A stretch of 64,000 nt of DNA from JAJZVS01 sp963708095 (GTDB taxonomy: Bacteria > Pseudomonadota > Alphaproteobacteria > Acetobacterales > Acetobacteraceae), in NCBI GenBank assembly GCA_963708095.1, contig OY970182.1, positions 3,162,001-3,226,000 of the forward strand. The letters run 5' to 3'. Position 1 is the stretch's first letter. Each line of letters opens with the position of its first letter. Under the pieces are notes generated by a model. It searched no databases, was not told the DNA's origin, and worked only from the letters and a program-made list of their open reading frames with translations. Below, piece after piece: positions 8,482 through 17,315 of the stretch. The position numbers and the translations under genes are program-made.

Positions 8482-10359
8482 TCATACCACCACGGGCGCC
8501 CGTTCGGCGGCGGCGCGGGACCATGCGGCCTCGGCGTCTTCGTCGAACAGTTCCGTCAGCTTCTTCATCATCGTGCCGCCCAGCTCCTCGGCATCGACGA
8601 TCGTGACCGCGCGGCGATAGTAGCGGGTCACGTCATGGCCGATGCCGATGGCGATCAGCTCGACCTGGTCGCGGCTTTCGATCTCGCGGATCACGTCGCG
8701 CAGGTGTTTTTCCAGGTAGTTGCCCGGGTTCACCGACAGGGTGGAGTCATCGACCGGCGCGCCGTCGGAGATCACCATCAGGATGCGGCGGTGCTCGGGG
8801 CGCGAGAGCAGGCGGCGATAGGCGAACAGCAGGGCCTCGCCGTCGATGTTCTCCTTCAGCAGCCCTTCGCGCAGCATTAGTCCGAGGTTCTTGCGCGCCC
8901 GGCGCCAGGGATTGTCGGCGGCCTTGTAGATGATGTGGCGCAGGTCGTTGAGCCGGCCGGGATTGCGCGGCTTGCCGTCCTGCACCCATTTCTCGCGCGA
9001 CTGCCCGCCCTTCCAGGCGCGGGTGGTGAAGCCCAGGATCTCCGTCTTCACCGCGCAGCGTTCCAGGGTGCGGGCCAGGATGTCGCCGCACATCGCCGCC
9101 ACCGTGATCGGCCGGCCGCGCATGGAGCCGGAGTTGTCGATCAGCAACGACACGACGGTGTCGCGGAACTCCATTTCGTGCTCGCGCTTGTAGGACAGCG
9201 CCAGCAGCGGGTTTACCACGACGCGCGACAGGCGGCCGGCGTCGAGCAGGCCCTCGTCCAGGTCGAATTCCCAGGCGCGGGTCTGCTGCGCGAGCAGGCG
9301 GCGCTGCAGCCGGTTCGCCAGCTTGGAGATCACGCCCTGCAGGTGCTGCAACTGCTGGTCGAGCTGCTGGCGCAGGCGGGTGAGTTCGTCGGGATCGCAG
9401 AGGTCCTCGGCCGCGACCTCCTCGTCGAACTGCCGTGTGTACGCGCGGTAGGCGGTGCCGTCGTCGAGGTTCGGGCGCTCGCGCCGCGGCTGCGGGCCGC
9501 CGGGGCGGTCGTCACCCTCGGCGATGGCGGCTTCGTCCTCGGATTCTTCGCCGGTGTCGTCGGCGGCCTCGCCCTCCATCTCCTCCGGCTGGGCGCCGAG
9601 GGCGCTTTCCTGGTCGGAGTCCGACTGGCCTTCGCCTTGTTCCGGATTGTCCTGTTCGCCGGATTGCTCGCCGCCCTGTTCGCCGTCCTGCTCCTGGTCG
9701 TCGGGTTCCGCATCGGCTTCGGCTTCGGCGAGCTCCATCGCCGCGAGTAGCTTGCGCGCCGCGCGGGTGAAGGCGCGCTGGTCGTCCTTGGTGCGGCCAA
9801 GCTCGCCGAGCGCGTCTTCGACATTGGCAGCCAATCCCTCGCGCCAGAGGTCCAGCACGCGGCGGGCGGCGTCCGGCGCCGGCTGGCCGGACATGCGCTC
9901 GCGGGCGAGCAGGGAGAGCGCGGCGGTGACCGGCATCTGCTCCTTCCGCGTCATGCGGTCGTAGCCTTCGGTCTCGCATTCCTCCGCGAGCTTGGCGTGC
10001 AGGTTGGCGGCAACGCCGGCCATGTGGCGGGCGCCGACGGTTTCCACCCGCGCCTGCTCCAGCGCGTCGTACACGTCGCGCGCCTCGCGCCGGTTCGGCA
10101 TGCGTGCGTTGTGCACGGCATCGTCGTGGTGGCGCAGGCGGAGCGCGATCGCATCCGACGCGCCGCGGAGCTTCGCCATCTCGGCCGGCGGCAGCGCACG
10201 GGTGGGCAGCGGCAGGCGCGCGCGCTTGCCGGAGACGCCGGAGGGTCCGGGCTGGAAGTTCACCTGTACGTCCGGGACTTCGGCGATCGCGCGCAACACG
10301 CCGGCGGTGGCGCGCTTGAAGTCCTCGGTGCGGGCGTTGTCCTTGGTGGTGCCGCTCAT
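8482..10359 (-). CDS. cobT: Aerobic cobaltochelatase subunit CobT
   Basis: 625 aa. CobT with CobS and CobN inserts cobalt into hydrogenobyrinate a,c-diamide in aerobic B12 synthesis. The sequence shows the expected three parts: a helical N-terminal domain, a very acidic Glu/Gln/Asp-rich linker (about residues 205-290) and a C-terminal von Willebrand A domain with the MIDAS motif DNSGSM beginning at D408. The ATG at 10359 follows cobS after 10 nt in the same direction, so they form an operon. cobN is not present in this window. Confidence 0.95.
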   Translation of the reverse strand: MSGTTKDNARTEDFKRATAGVLRAIAEVPDVQVNFQPGPSGVSGKRARLPLPTRALPPAEMAKLRGASDAIALRLRHHDDAVHNARMPNRREARDVYDALEQARVETVGARHMAGVAANLHAKLAEECETEGYDRMTRKEQMPVTAALSLLARERMSGQPAPDAARRVLDLWREGLAANVEDALGELGRTKDDQRAFTRAARKLLAAMELAEAEADAEPDDQEQDGEQGGEQSGEQDNPEQGEGQSDSDQESALGAQPEEMEGEAADDTGEESEDEAAIAEGDDRPGGPQPRRERPNLDDGTAYRAYTRQFDEEVAAEDLCDPDELTRLRQQLDQQLQHLQGVISKLANRLQRRLLAQQTRAWEFDLDEGLLDAGRLSRVVVNPLLALSYKREHEMEFRDTVVSLLIDNSGSMRGRPITVAAMCGDILARTLERCAVKTEILGFTTRAWKGGQSREKWVQDGKPRNPGRLNDLRHIIYKAADNPWRRARKNLGLMLREGLLKENIDGEALLFAYRRLLSRPEHRRILMVISDGAPVDDSTLSVNPGNYLEKHLRDVIREIESRDQVELIAIGIGHDVTRYYRRAVTIVDAEELGGTMMKKLTELFDEDAEAAWSRAAAERAPVVV

Positions 10360-10369
10360 GGCGGTGGGC

Positions 10370-11380
10370 TCACCCCATCTTCCGCGTGAAGCCGCCCGTC
10401 GGGATCTCCTCGTTGAAACAGCGTTGGTAGTATTCGGCCACCGTGCTCCGCTCCGCCTCATCGCACTTGTTCAGGAACGTCATCCGGAACGCGAAGCCGA
10501 CGTCGCCGAAAATCCGCGCGTTCTCCGCCCAGGTGATCACGGTGCGCGGCGACATCACGGTGGAGATGTCGCCGTTGATGAAGCCGGCGCGGGTCAGGTC
10601 GGCCAGCGCCACCATCGCCTCCACCTGCTTCTTCATTTTCGTGTCCGTCGGGTCGACACCCATCTTCGCCAGCACGATCCCGGTTTCCATCGCGTGCGGC
10701 AGGTAGTTCAACGTGGCGACGATGTTCCAGCGGTCCATCTGGCCCTGGTTGATCTGCTGCGTGCCGTGATAGAGGCCCGTGGTGTCCCCCAACCCTACCG
10801 TATTGGCAGTGGAGAACAGGCGAAACGACGGATGCGGCCGAATCACCCGGTTCTGGTCGAGCAAGGTCAGCTTGCCTTCCACTTCCAGCACCCGCTGGAT
10901 CACGAACATGACGTCCGGCCGGCCGGCGTCGTATTCGTCGAACACCAGGGCGCAGGCGTGCTGCAGCGCCCAGGGCAGGATGCCTTCGCGGAACTCGGTG
11001 ATCTGCTTGCCGTCGCGCAGGACGATCGCGTCCTTGCCGATGAGGTCGATGCGGCTGATATGACTGTCCAGGTTCACCCGGATGCAGGGCCAGTTCAGCC
11101 GCGCCGCCACCTGTTCGATATGGGTCGATTTCCCGGTGCCGTGGTAGCCCTGGATCATCACTCGCCGGTTGAAGGCGAACCCGGCCAGGATCGCGAGTGT
11201 GGTCTCCCGGTCGAACTGGTAGGCGGTGTCGACGTCGGGCACATGCTCGGTGCGGACGGAGAAGGCGGGCACCACCATGTCGGTGTCGATGCCGAACACC
11301 TCGCGCGCAACCACCTCGGCGTCCGGCAGGTCGATCGCGGAGGTGGGGCGGAGTTCAGCGAGGGCGGCGACGTTGCTCAT
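10370..11380 (-). CDS. cobS: Aerobic cobaltochelatase subunit CobS
   Basis: 336 aa AAA+ ATPase partner of CobT. Walker A GYHGTGKST is at residues 78-86 and Walker B ALVFDEYDAG near 144-153; an STANTVGLGD sensor-1 region follows. It drives the Mg-chelatase-like ring that energises cobalt insertion by CobN. First gene of the cobST operon, with a J-domain gene upstream in the same direction, the usual arrangement in Rhodospirillales. Confidence 0.96.
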   Translation of the reverse strand: MSNVAALAELRPTSAIDLPDAEVVAREVFGIDTDMVVPAFSVRTEHVPDVDTAYQFDRETTLAILAGFAFNRRVMIQGYHGTGKSTHIEQVAARLNWPCIRVNLDSHISRIDLIGKDAIVLRDGKQITEFREGILPWALQHACALVFDEYDAGRPDVMFVIQRVLEVEGKLTLLDQNRVIRPHPSFRLFSTANTVGLGDTTGLYHGTQQINQGQMDRWNIVATLNYLPHAMETGIVLAKMGVDPTDTKMKKQVEAMVALADLTRAGFINGDISTVMSPRTVITWAENARIFGDVGFAFRMTFLNKCDEAERSTVAEYYQRCFNEEIPTGGFTRKMG

Positions 11381-11447
11381 CAGTGCGTGTATCCTGTTCG
11401 TTCGGACGAAAGTCTAAGCCCCGGAGGGTTCCTGTCAAACGTCCGGC

Positions 11448-12038
11448 TCAGCCCACCGCGGCGGCGGCCGGGGCCGCGAGGCGGGAGCGCAAGGCGGCAT
11501 AGGCGAGGTTGATCGTCTTGATCCGCTCCTCCGCCGCCGGATCGCCGCCGTTGGCATCCGGGTGGTGGCGCTTGGCGAGTTCCTTGTAACGGGTCTTCAC
11601 CGCCGCGATGGTCACCGGCCAGCTCAGTCCGAGGGTCGCCAGCGGCTCCCGCAGTTCTGCCGGCGCCTGGTCGGCCGCCGGCGCCGCCGCCCCGCGTCGC
11701 AGCCGCCCGGCCTCAAGCAGGCCGAGCGGGTCGCGGGCCAGCGCGTCTTCCCACGCCGAAGCCCCCAGGCTCCCAAGCGGCCAGGACGGGCGCTGCCAGG
11801 CGCTGTCGCGGCGCAGTTCGGTCTCAATCTCGCCCGGGCTCATGCCCTTGTAGTAGTCCCAGGCGGCGTTGTAGGCCCGCACGTGCTCCAGGCAGAACCA
11901 CCAGTATTCACTCAGGTTCGACCGGGATTTCGGTGCCCGGTATTCCCCCTGGGCGGTGCAGCCCGGCATGTCGCAGCACCGGCCCGGCGCCGCCGGGTCG
12001 GGAGCGTAGGCCCGGGGTCGTGCGGGGCGTCGGGGCAT
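11448..12038 (-). CDS. J-domain protein (DnaJ-like), cobS-associated
   Basis: 196 aa. The C-terminal 60 residues are a J domain with the HPD motif at 159-161 in the RHHPDANGG context, which stimulates DnaK ATPase. The N-terminal part has paired cysteines (C21, C22, C27) and a WWFCLEHV element (C49, H52) that could bind a metal ion. There are no G/F or zinc-repeat regions of classical DnaJ. It sits between bolA (divergent, 68 bp apart) and cobST, a conserved neighbourhood in alphaproteobacteria. The specific client is unknown. Confidence 0.88.
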   Translation of the reverse strand: MPRRPARPRAYAPDPAAPGRCCDMPGCTAQGEYRAPKSRSNLSEYWWFCLEHVRAYNAAWDYYKGMSPGEIETELRRDSAWQRPSWPLGSLGASAWEDALARDPLGLLEAGRLRRGAAAPAADQAPAELREPLATLGLSWPVTIAAVKTRYKELAKRHHPDANGGDPAAEERIKTINLAYAALRSRLAAPAAAAVG

Positions 12039-12106
12039 GCGTCCTATGTGCGTCGGCTCCCGCGGGTTGGCAATGCCCGCTTGGCAGGGGGCCGCAGTCG
12101 GCCGAT

Positions 12107-12400
12107 ATGAACCGCATGCAGACCCGCGCCCAGCGGCTGGAAGCCGCGCTTCGCCAGTCCCTCACGCCCGAGTGCGTCGTCGTCACCGACGACAGCGCCC
12201 GCCACGCCGGCCACGCCGGCGCGCAGCCGGGCGGTGAGACCCATTACAGCGTGCTGGTCGTCGCGGACGCCTTCCGCGGTGTCTCGCGGGTGGAGCGCTC
12301 GCGCCAGGTACACGCCCTGCTCGCCGCCGAATTCGCCTCCGGCCTGCACGCCCTGGCGCTGACCCTGCGCACGCCGGAGGAGCAGGCGCGCGCAGGTTGA
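12107..12400 (+). CDS. bolA: BolA family protein
   Basis: 97 aa. BolA-like class II KH-fold protein; such proteins bind monothiol glutaredoxins and 2Fe-2S clusters. The conserved GGETHYSVLVVADAF core and following RVERSRQVHALL helix are visible; the position that is usually RHR is RSR here. The ATG at 12107 lies in a strong initiation context, with an alternative Met three codons in (12116). Divergent from the J-domain gene. Confidence 0.87.
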   Translation: MNRMQTRAQRLEAALRQSLTPECVVVTDDSARHAGHAGAQPGGETHYSVLVVADAFRGVSRVERSRQVHALLAAEFASGLHALALTLRTPEEQARAG

Positions 12401-12407
12401 CCCGCCG

Positions 12408-13400
12408 CTACAGCTTCGCCCGCGTGTAGAGGCGCCGCGCGTTGCCGGAGAAGACCTTCTCGCGGTCGGCGTCCGCCAGCCAGGCGATCGCCTTCACCAT
12501 CGGCACGGTGTCGTCGTAGCAGCGACCGGTGGAAGGATCGATCGCCTTCGCCGTGCCGAACATCTCGCTCGCATACAGCACGTTGTCCGGCCCCATGCGG
12601 CGGATCAGCAGTTCGAGCAAATCCTGGTCATAGAGGGCGGCATCGAAATAGAGGTGTTTCACCATCTCCTCGAACGGCCGCCGCTTCTCGAGCGCATGCA
12701 GCGCCGAATGCCGCCGCCACTGGAACGGGATCGCCCCGCCGCCGTGCGGGATGATCAGCTTCAGCTTCGGGAAGTCGTCGAACACGCGGGAATTGCACAG
12801 CTCCACCACCGCCGCGGTGTCCCAGTTCACGTAGTGCGAGCCGTTCACGTGCAGCCCCGGGTTCAGGGTGGAACTGGCGTGGATCATCCCCGGCACGTCG
12901 AGCGCCACCATCTTTTCCCACAGCGGATACCACCACTCGGAGCCGAGCGAGGGCGTGAACGGCTGCGCGCCGCCGGAGACGTCGGGGTTGATGTTGAACC
13001 CCACGAAGCCCCATTCGTGCACGCAGCGGTCCATCTCCTCCAGGCAGTTTTTCGGCGACACGCCCGGCGTCTGCGGCAGTTGCCCGACCGGGGAGAATTG
13101 CTCGGGGAACAGCTTGCAGACCCGCCCGATCAGGTCGTTGTTCGTCTCCGTCCAGTAGCGGCTGACCAGCTCGTTGCCGAAATCATGCCCCATGCCGGAG
13201 GCACGCGGGGAGAACATCAGCCGGTCGATCCCCCGGTCTTTCATCTGCCGGAGGTTGCCGGCAAGCGCGCCCGCGATTTCGTCGTCGGAAATCCCGAGCG
13301 CGCCCTTGGACGGTTTGTTCTGTGCGGAAACCTGCCGGCCGCGATAGGCGTCGAGCTTCGGCGACGCCTGGGTGTAGTGCGCATGCACATCGATGATCAT
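12408..13400 (-). CDS. Amidohydrolase-family hydratase, LigJ (4-oxalomesaconate hydratase)-like
   Basis: 330 aa metal-dependent amidohydrolase. It starts with the HxH metal motif DVHAHY (H6, H8), has NINPD and MIHASS strands, an IIPHGGGAIPFQW segment and an SEMFGTAKAIDP motif near the C-terminus, a pattern I associate with 4-oxalomesaconate hydratase LigJ of the protocatechuate 4,5-cleavage pathway. The ATG at 13400 places the HxH motif at the N-terminus as in the family. It is the last gene of a minus-strand cluster with an HpcH/HpaI aldolase and a dihydroxyphthalate decarboxylase-like gene, which supports an aromatic-acid role. Exact substrate is inferred. Confidence 0.78.
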   Translation of the reverse strand: MIIDVHAHYTQASPKLDAYRGRQVSAQNKPSKGALGISDDEIAGALAGNLRQMKDRGIDRLMFSPRASGMGHDFGNELVSRYWTETNNDLIGRVCKLFPEQFSPVGQLPQTPGVSPKNCLEEMDRCVHEWGFVGFNINPDVSGGAQPFTPSLGSEWWYPLWEKMVALDVPGMIHASSTLNPGLHVNGSHYVNWDTAAVVELCNSRVFDDFPKLKLIIPHGGGAIPFQWRRHSALHALEKRRPFEEMVKHLYFDAALYDQDLLELLIRRMGPDNVLYASEMFGTAKAIDPSTGRCYDDTVPMVKAIAWLADADREKVFSGNARRLYTRAKL

Positions 13401-13439
13401 GACGTGTGTCCTTTCCCGCTCAGGGCATGACAAGCAATC

Positions 13440-13523
13440 GAACTCGCGAAAGGATGCCTGCGGGAATCATTACGGGTTTCCGCGAAAATTCGTGCGAGGC
13501 AGGCATTCTTCCACAAACGCTCA
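13440..13523 (-). repeat. Stop-codon-abutting repeat, family B, copy 1
   Basis: 84-bp element between two minus-strand genes. On the minus strand it opens with the TGA stop of the upstream aldolase, continues GAGCGTTTGTG, and contains AAGAATGCCTGC near its start and GCAGGCATCCTT near its end, which can pair (one G-T wobble). The same element, also 84 bp and ungapped, occurs at 38293-38376; about 60 of 84 positions agree, with the best match toward the stop codon. No T-run follows. It could be a structured 3' element or a miniature mobile repeat. Confidence 0.75.
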
Positions 13524-14381
13524 GCGCCCGGCCAGCTTCCGGCCCTGTTCCAGCGCCGCGTAGGACGGCACCGGGGCGGCCATCAGCCAGCGGAAGCCCT
13601 GCGCCAGCACGGCCTCCACGTTCTTCGTATCCACATGCGGATGGCCGCAGGGGACGTTGTACTGCTTGCAGATCGCCACCACGTCGGCGATCGCCGAGGC
13701 CACGCTGGGATGCTCATACTGGCGCGGATGGCCGAGGTCCTGCGACAGGTCGCCCTCCCCTACCAGCACCACGCCGATGCCCGGTACCTGCTCCAGCATC
13801 TTCGGCAGGTTGGCGATGGCGCGCTTCTCCTCGCACATGATCGCCACCAGGATCTCCCCGTCCGGCGCCAGCGGCCAGACATCGGCGCGCTTGTAGTATT
13901 CCTGCGCCGTCAGCCCCCAGTAGCGCGCGGCGGCGGTGGGCGCGTCGCCGCGCTGGCCGGGCGGGTCGTAGTGCGGCGCTTCGCGCGGGCGCGGATAGCG
14001 GCAGGCGACGACTGCGTTGCGGGCGTCTTCCACGGTGCTGACATGCGGCCAGACGACGCCGTAGACGCCGACGTCCAGCACCTGCTTGGCGATCCACTGG
14101 CTGTTCTCGCCGCCATTGGGCGGGATGCGCACCATCGGCGTCACCGCCGGGGCGAGGCTGCCGCCGTCCAGGATCTGCTTGCGGTTCAGCATGTACTGCA
14201 GGCAGTGACGCAGCATCGCGATGTCGTACGGGTTGTGTTCCATTTCGAACACCACCGCGTCGTAGGCCGCGGTGCCGACCGCGAGCGCGCTGCCGATCTC
14301 CGGCGGGGCGAAGGTGGTGAAGGCGGGCTTGCCGGCTTCCAGCGCGCGGATGGCGCCGTTCAGGCGGGGGATTGCGGGCAT
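13521..14381 (-). CDS. HpcH/HpaI aldolase family protein
   Basis: 286 aa class II (metal-dependent) pyruvate aldolase-type protein. The metal and pyruvate binding positions are recognisable in IMCEEKRAIANL (Glu) and VGEGDLSQDLG (Asp), preceded by the VVFEMEHNPYD motif near the N-terminus. Members cleave 4-hydroxy-2-oxoacids to pyruvate plus an aldehyde or keto acid. In this cluster it could perform the final aldol cleavage after a LigJ-like hydratase, replacing the unrelated LigK-type aldolase; this is inference from context. ATG at 14381. Confidence 0.82.
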   Translation of the reverse strand: MPAIPRLNGAIRALEAGKPAFTTFAPPEIGSALAVGTAAYDAVVFEMEHNPYDIAMLRHCLQYMLNRKQILDGGSLAPAVTPMVRIPPNGGENSQWIAKQVLDVGVYGVVWPHVSTVEDARNAVVACRYPRPREAPHYDPPGQRGDAPTAAARYWGLTAQEYYKRADVWPLAPDGEILVAIMCEEKRAIANLPKMLEQVPGIGVVLVGEGDLSQDLGHPRQYEHPSVASAIADVVAICKQYNVPCGHPHVDTKNVEAVLAQGFRWLMAAPVPSYAALEQGRKLAGR

Positions 14382-14416
14382 GAGTGGACGTTCCTCCAGG
14401 CAACAGGCGTTTCTTG

Positions 14417-15292
14417 TCAGGCGGCGAACAGGTCCTCCGCGCGGACGGCCGCGGGGATCAGGCCTTGCGCGGCGGCGTAGCGGGTCAGGGTCTCGATCGC
14501 GGCGCGATTCGCTGCCAGCCCGTAGGGCAGCGGATCGCCGGCGGCAAGCGGGTGCGGCGGCGGCGGGGCGGCGGCCTTGGCGGCGGCGAACAACGTCATC
14601 AGCTCCGCGGCCAGCCAGGGATGCGCGGCCAGCAGGTCCTCGCGCAGCGCCAGGGCGTGGTTGACGGGATAGATGCCGGTGCGGCGGCACCAAGCGGCAG
14701 CGGCGTGGTCGGGGTTCGGGATGACGCTGCGGACCTGGGCGGGATCGAGGCCGCTCAACGCGATCCCGGCGTCCAGCGCGCCGTCGCGCAGCAGTGTGGT
14801 GAGGTCCGCGCCTGGCGGCGCACGGGTCACCCAGGGCGGGTCGGGGCAGTCGGCGACATGCGCCCCCTCCGTCGTGACCCAGGTGATCTGCGCCGGGTCG
14901 ACGCCGTGCTCCTCGGCCAGGATGCCGCGCAGCCACACGCCTGTTGTCTGGGAGAACGCGCGCACGCCGACGCGGCAGCCCGGCAGGTCCGCCGGGCCGG
15001 CGATCGGGCCGTCCCGCCGGCAGACCAGCGCGCCGTGATGGAAGCCGCGCATCAGGACCGCCGCGAGGCCGACGATCGGCACCGCCCGGGCACGCGCCTG
15101 CGCGAGCGTCGCCACCGCCATCTCCGACAGGTCGAACGCAAGCTCCCGCGCCATCGGGCGGAACGCGCGCGAGATCGGGGTGACGGACACGAAGTCGAAG
15201 GCGATGCGCGGTGAGGCGACGCGCCCGTCGCGCAGCGCACGCACGTGCGGGTAGTCGCCGATCGCGGTGCGCAGGATGAGGGGCGCGGACAT
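14417..15292 (-). CDS. 4,5-dihydroxyphthalate decarboxylase-like protein (periplasmic-binding fold)
   Basis: 291 aa. Resembles Pht5-type 4,5-dihydroxyphthalate decarboxylase, which has the fold of NMT1/solute-binding proteins but no signal peptide, as here. Recognisable stretches are GDYPHVRALRDGRV, the DLSEMAVATL segment and the RVGVRAFSQTTGVWLRG segment. The predicted reaction removes CO2 from 4,5-dihydroxyphthalate to give protocatechuate. First gene of the three-gene minus-strand cluster. A divergent member of the family that binds another ligand cannot be excluded. Confidence 0.72.
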   Translation of the reverse strand: MSAPLILRTAIGDYPHVRALRDGRVASPRIAFDFVSVTPISRAFRPMARELAFDLSEMAVATLAQARARAVPIVGLAAVLMRGFHHGALVCRRDGPIAGPADLPGCRVGVRAFSQTTGVWLRGILAEEHGVDPAQITWVTTEGAHVADCPDPPWVTRAPPGADLTTLLRDGALDAGIALSGLDPAQVRSVIPNPDHAAAAWCRRTGIYPVNHALALREDLLAAHPWLAAELMTLFAAAKAAAPPPPHPLAAGDPLPYGLAANRAAIETLTRYAAAQGLIPAAVRAEDLFAA

Positions 15293-15613
15293 GCGGTGGC
15301 TCCTACCCGCGGCCGAAGACGCGAACCGAAACAGGGTGCCTGGGTCTGTGGCAAAGACCTGACTCTACGACGAACACCCAGGCGTGCGACGAAGACTGGC
15401 ACGCGGCGGCAAACCGGGCAAACGGGCGGACGATCGCGCCCAAGGCAACCGTTCGAATGCCCCGCGCCTGCACCTCTCCCGCTTGGCGGGAAAGGTCTCC
15501 GTGCGCAGCACGGCGGGTGAGGGCGCGTGGTACGGGACCCTTGTAACTTGCCTGGGCCGTCGCGGAGTAAGCTAGGCGCTGCGGTGGCGGCGCAGCACGC
15601 GTCTGGTCGCGCC
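15293..15613. other. Intergenic region with small inverted repeats
   Basis: About 320 bases upstream of the aromatic-acid cluster and downstream of der. No gene is supported. It holds an 8-bp inverted repeat GCCTGGGT/ACCCAGGC (15338-15345 and 15376-15383) and a hairpin CCCGC-TTG-GCGGG at 15478-15490 within a CTCTCCCGC...GGTGAGGGCG context that resembles dispersed proteobacterial intergenic repeats. The promoter of the cluster should lie in the right part as read on the minus strand, but no boxes are clear. Confidence 0.5.
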
Positions 15614-16957
15614 TTATTCCTCGGCGAACGGGTTTCGCGTGCCGCGCAACTGCAACCGGATCGGCACCCCGGGTAACCCGAAGCGGTCCCGGATGCTGTT
15701 CACCAGATAACGCTGGTAGTCTTCCGGTAACGCCTCTGCCCGCGTACCGAACGCAATGAACGTCGGCGGACGCGCCTTGGCCTGGGTGATGTAGCGCAGC
15801 TTGATCCGCCCACGCCCCAGCATCGGCGGCGGATGGCGTGACAGCGCTTCGGCGAACCAGCGGTTCAGCTCCGCCGTCGGCAGCCGCGTGTTCCATACCG
15901 CATGTACCTGGCGTACCACCGGCAGCAACCGCGCCATGCCGGCCCCGGTCAGTGCCGACAATGTCACCACCGGCAGGCCCTTCATCTGCGACAGCGACTC
16001 CTCCAGCCGCTCGGTCACCGCCCGACGCGCCGCGGTGCGATCGGCCACCGCGTCCCACTTGGTCAATGCCAGCACGCAGGCGCGGCCCTCGCGCGCAATC
16101 AACTGCGCGATCTGCAGATCCTGGTCGTGCAACCCCTCCGTTCCGTCGACCGCCAGAACCACCACCTCGGCCATTTTCAGCGCCCCGATCGCGGCACCGA
16201 CGGACAATTTCTCCAGTGGCGCCTCGATCCGCGCCCGCCGGCGCAAGCCCGCCGTGTCCACCAGCTCGATCGGCCCCTCCGGGTCCGCCAGCACGACCGC
16301 CACCGCATCGCGGGTCAGGCCGGGCTCGGGCCCGGTCACCATCCGCTCCTCGCCCACCAGGCGATTGAGCAGCGTGGATTTTCCGGCGTTCGGGCGGCCG
16401 ACGATCGCAAGCTTCAGCGGATGCGCCTCCGCCTCGGCGGTCGCGACCACCTCGGGCAGACGTGCGGCAATCTCCGACATCAGATCGGCCACGCCTTCGC
16501 CGTGCTCGGCGGAAACCGCCACCGGATCGCCCAGCCCGAGCTCATATCCTTCCAACGTCGCAGCGGCAGCGGAACGGCCCTCCGCCTTGTTCGCGACCAG
16601 CAGCACCGGGCGTCCCTGTCGGCGCAGCCACTGCGCGAAATGCCGGTCTGTGGGCGTAATCCCCGCCCGCGCATCGATCACGAACAAAACCAGGTCAGCC
16701 TGCCCCACGCCGACAGCGGCGGAGGCCGCGGTCCGCCCGGCCATACTGTCCGGCGGCGCCTCTTCCAGCCCCGCCGTGTCGACCAGCATGACCCGCCGGC
16801 CGCGCAGCAAAGCCTCGGCCTCCTTGCGATCGCGCGTTACCCCCGGCGTGTCGGCAACCAACGCCGTCCGGCGCCCGACCAGCCGATTGAACAACGTGCT
16901 CTTGCCTACGTTCGGCCGGCCCGCGATCACGACCAGTGGGAGCCGCTCGCCCGTCAT
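15614..16957 (-). CDS. der: Ribosome-assembly GTPase Der (EngA)
   Basis: 447 aa protein with two tandem GTPase domains and a C-terminal KH-like domain; needed for 50S subunit maturation. P-loops are GRPNVGKST (13-21) and GRPNAGKST (about 185-193). The G4 motif is TKWD in the second domain, while the first reads NKAEG. The KH-like end includes TFIAFGTRAEALPEDYQRYL. The ATG at 16957 gives the family's usual start; the frame continues upstream only through the palindromic repeat. Order der-bamB-yfgM is conserved in many proteobacteria. Confidence 0.96.
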   Translation of the reverse strand: MTGERLPLVVIAGRPNVGKSTLFNRLVGRRTALVADTPGVTRDRKEAEALLRGRRVMLVDTAGLEEAPPDSMAGRTAASAAVGVGQADLVLFVIDARAGITPTDRHFAQWLRRQGRPVLLVANKAEGRSAAAATLEGYELGLGDPVAVSAEHGEGVADLMSEIAARLPEVVATAEAEAHPLKLAIVGRPNAGKSTLLNRLVGEERMVTGPEPGLTRDAVAVVLADPEGPIELVDTAGLRRRARIEAPLEKLSVGAAIGALKMAEVVVLAVDGTEGLHDQDLQIAQLIAREGRACVLALTKWDAVADRTAARRAVTERLEESLSQMKGLPVVTLSALTGAGMARLLPVVRQVHAVWNTRLPTAELNRWFAEALSRHPPPMLGRGRIKLRYITQAKARPPTFIAFGTRAEALPEDYQRYLVNSIRDRFGLPGVPIRLQLRGTRNPFAEE

Positions 16958-16991
16958 GCTGGTCACTCGGCGTGGCTGGGGCGCAAGAAAA

Positions 16992-17266
16992 CAAGGCCAG
17001 GGGGCGCTGCCCCCTGGACCCCCGCCAGGGGACAGTCGTCCCCTGGACCCCTCGGTGTGTTCCGTGCCGTTGGGGGGTGTCGCGGCTGGGCGTGCGGCAG
17101 CGGGGTGGCGGCGGCGGGAACAGGGCGCAGGCGCCCTGTTCCCGATCGCCACCACTCCGCTGCCGCACGCCCAGCCGCGACACCCCCCAACGGCATGGAA
17201 CAAATGGAAGCGTTCCAAGGGCGCTGCCCTTGGCGGGGGTCCAGGGGGCAGCGCCCCCTGGCCTTG
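16992..17266. repeat. 275-bp nested palindromic repeat (family C)
   Basis: Large imperfect palindrome between der and bamB. Outer arms of 36 bases are perfect inverse copies (16992-17027 and 17231-17266). Inner arms of about 54 bases match with three differences (17060-17113 and 17147-17200). The core is a perfect 14-bp stem with two-base loop (17115-17144). Sub-hairpins sit between the arms: GGGGAC-AGTC-GTCCCC (17028-17043) and CCAAGGGC-GCT-GCCCTTGG (17215-17233). The GGGGGCGCTGCCCCC unit recurs alone at 47026-47053, so it belongs to a dispersed GC-rich repeat family. Confidence 0.9.
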
Positions 17267-17315
17267 CTTCCTGCGTCCGACCCACGCCGACCGACCGGCA
17301 TCACGGGCAAGCCGG

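Noticed and set aside
15430..15470. tRNA-like T-loop sequence (GTTCGAAT)
   Set aside because: No acceptor or anticodon stem can be built around it.
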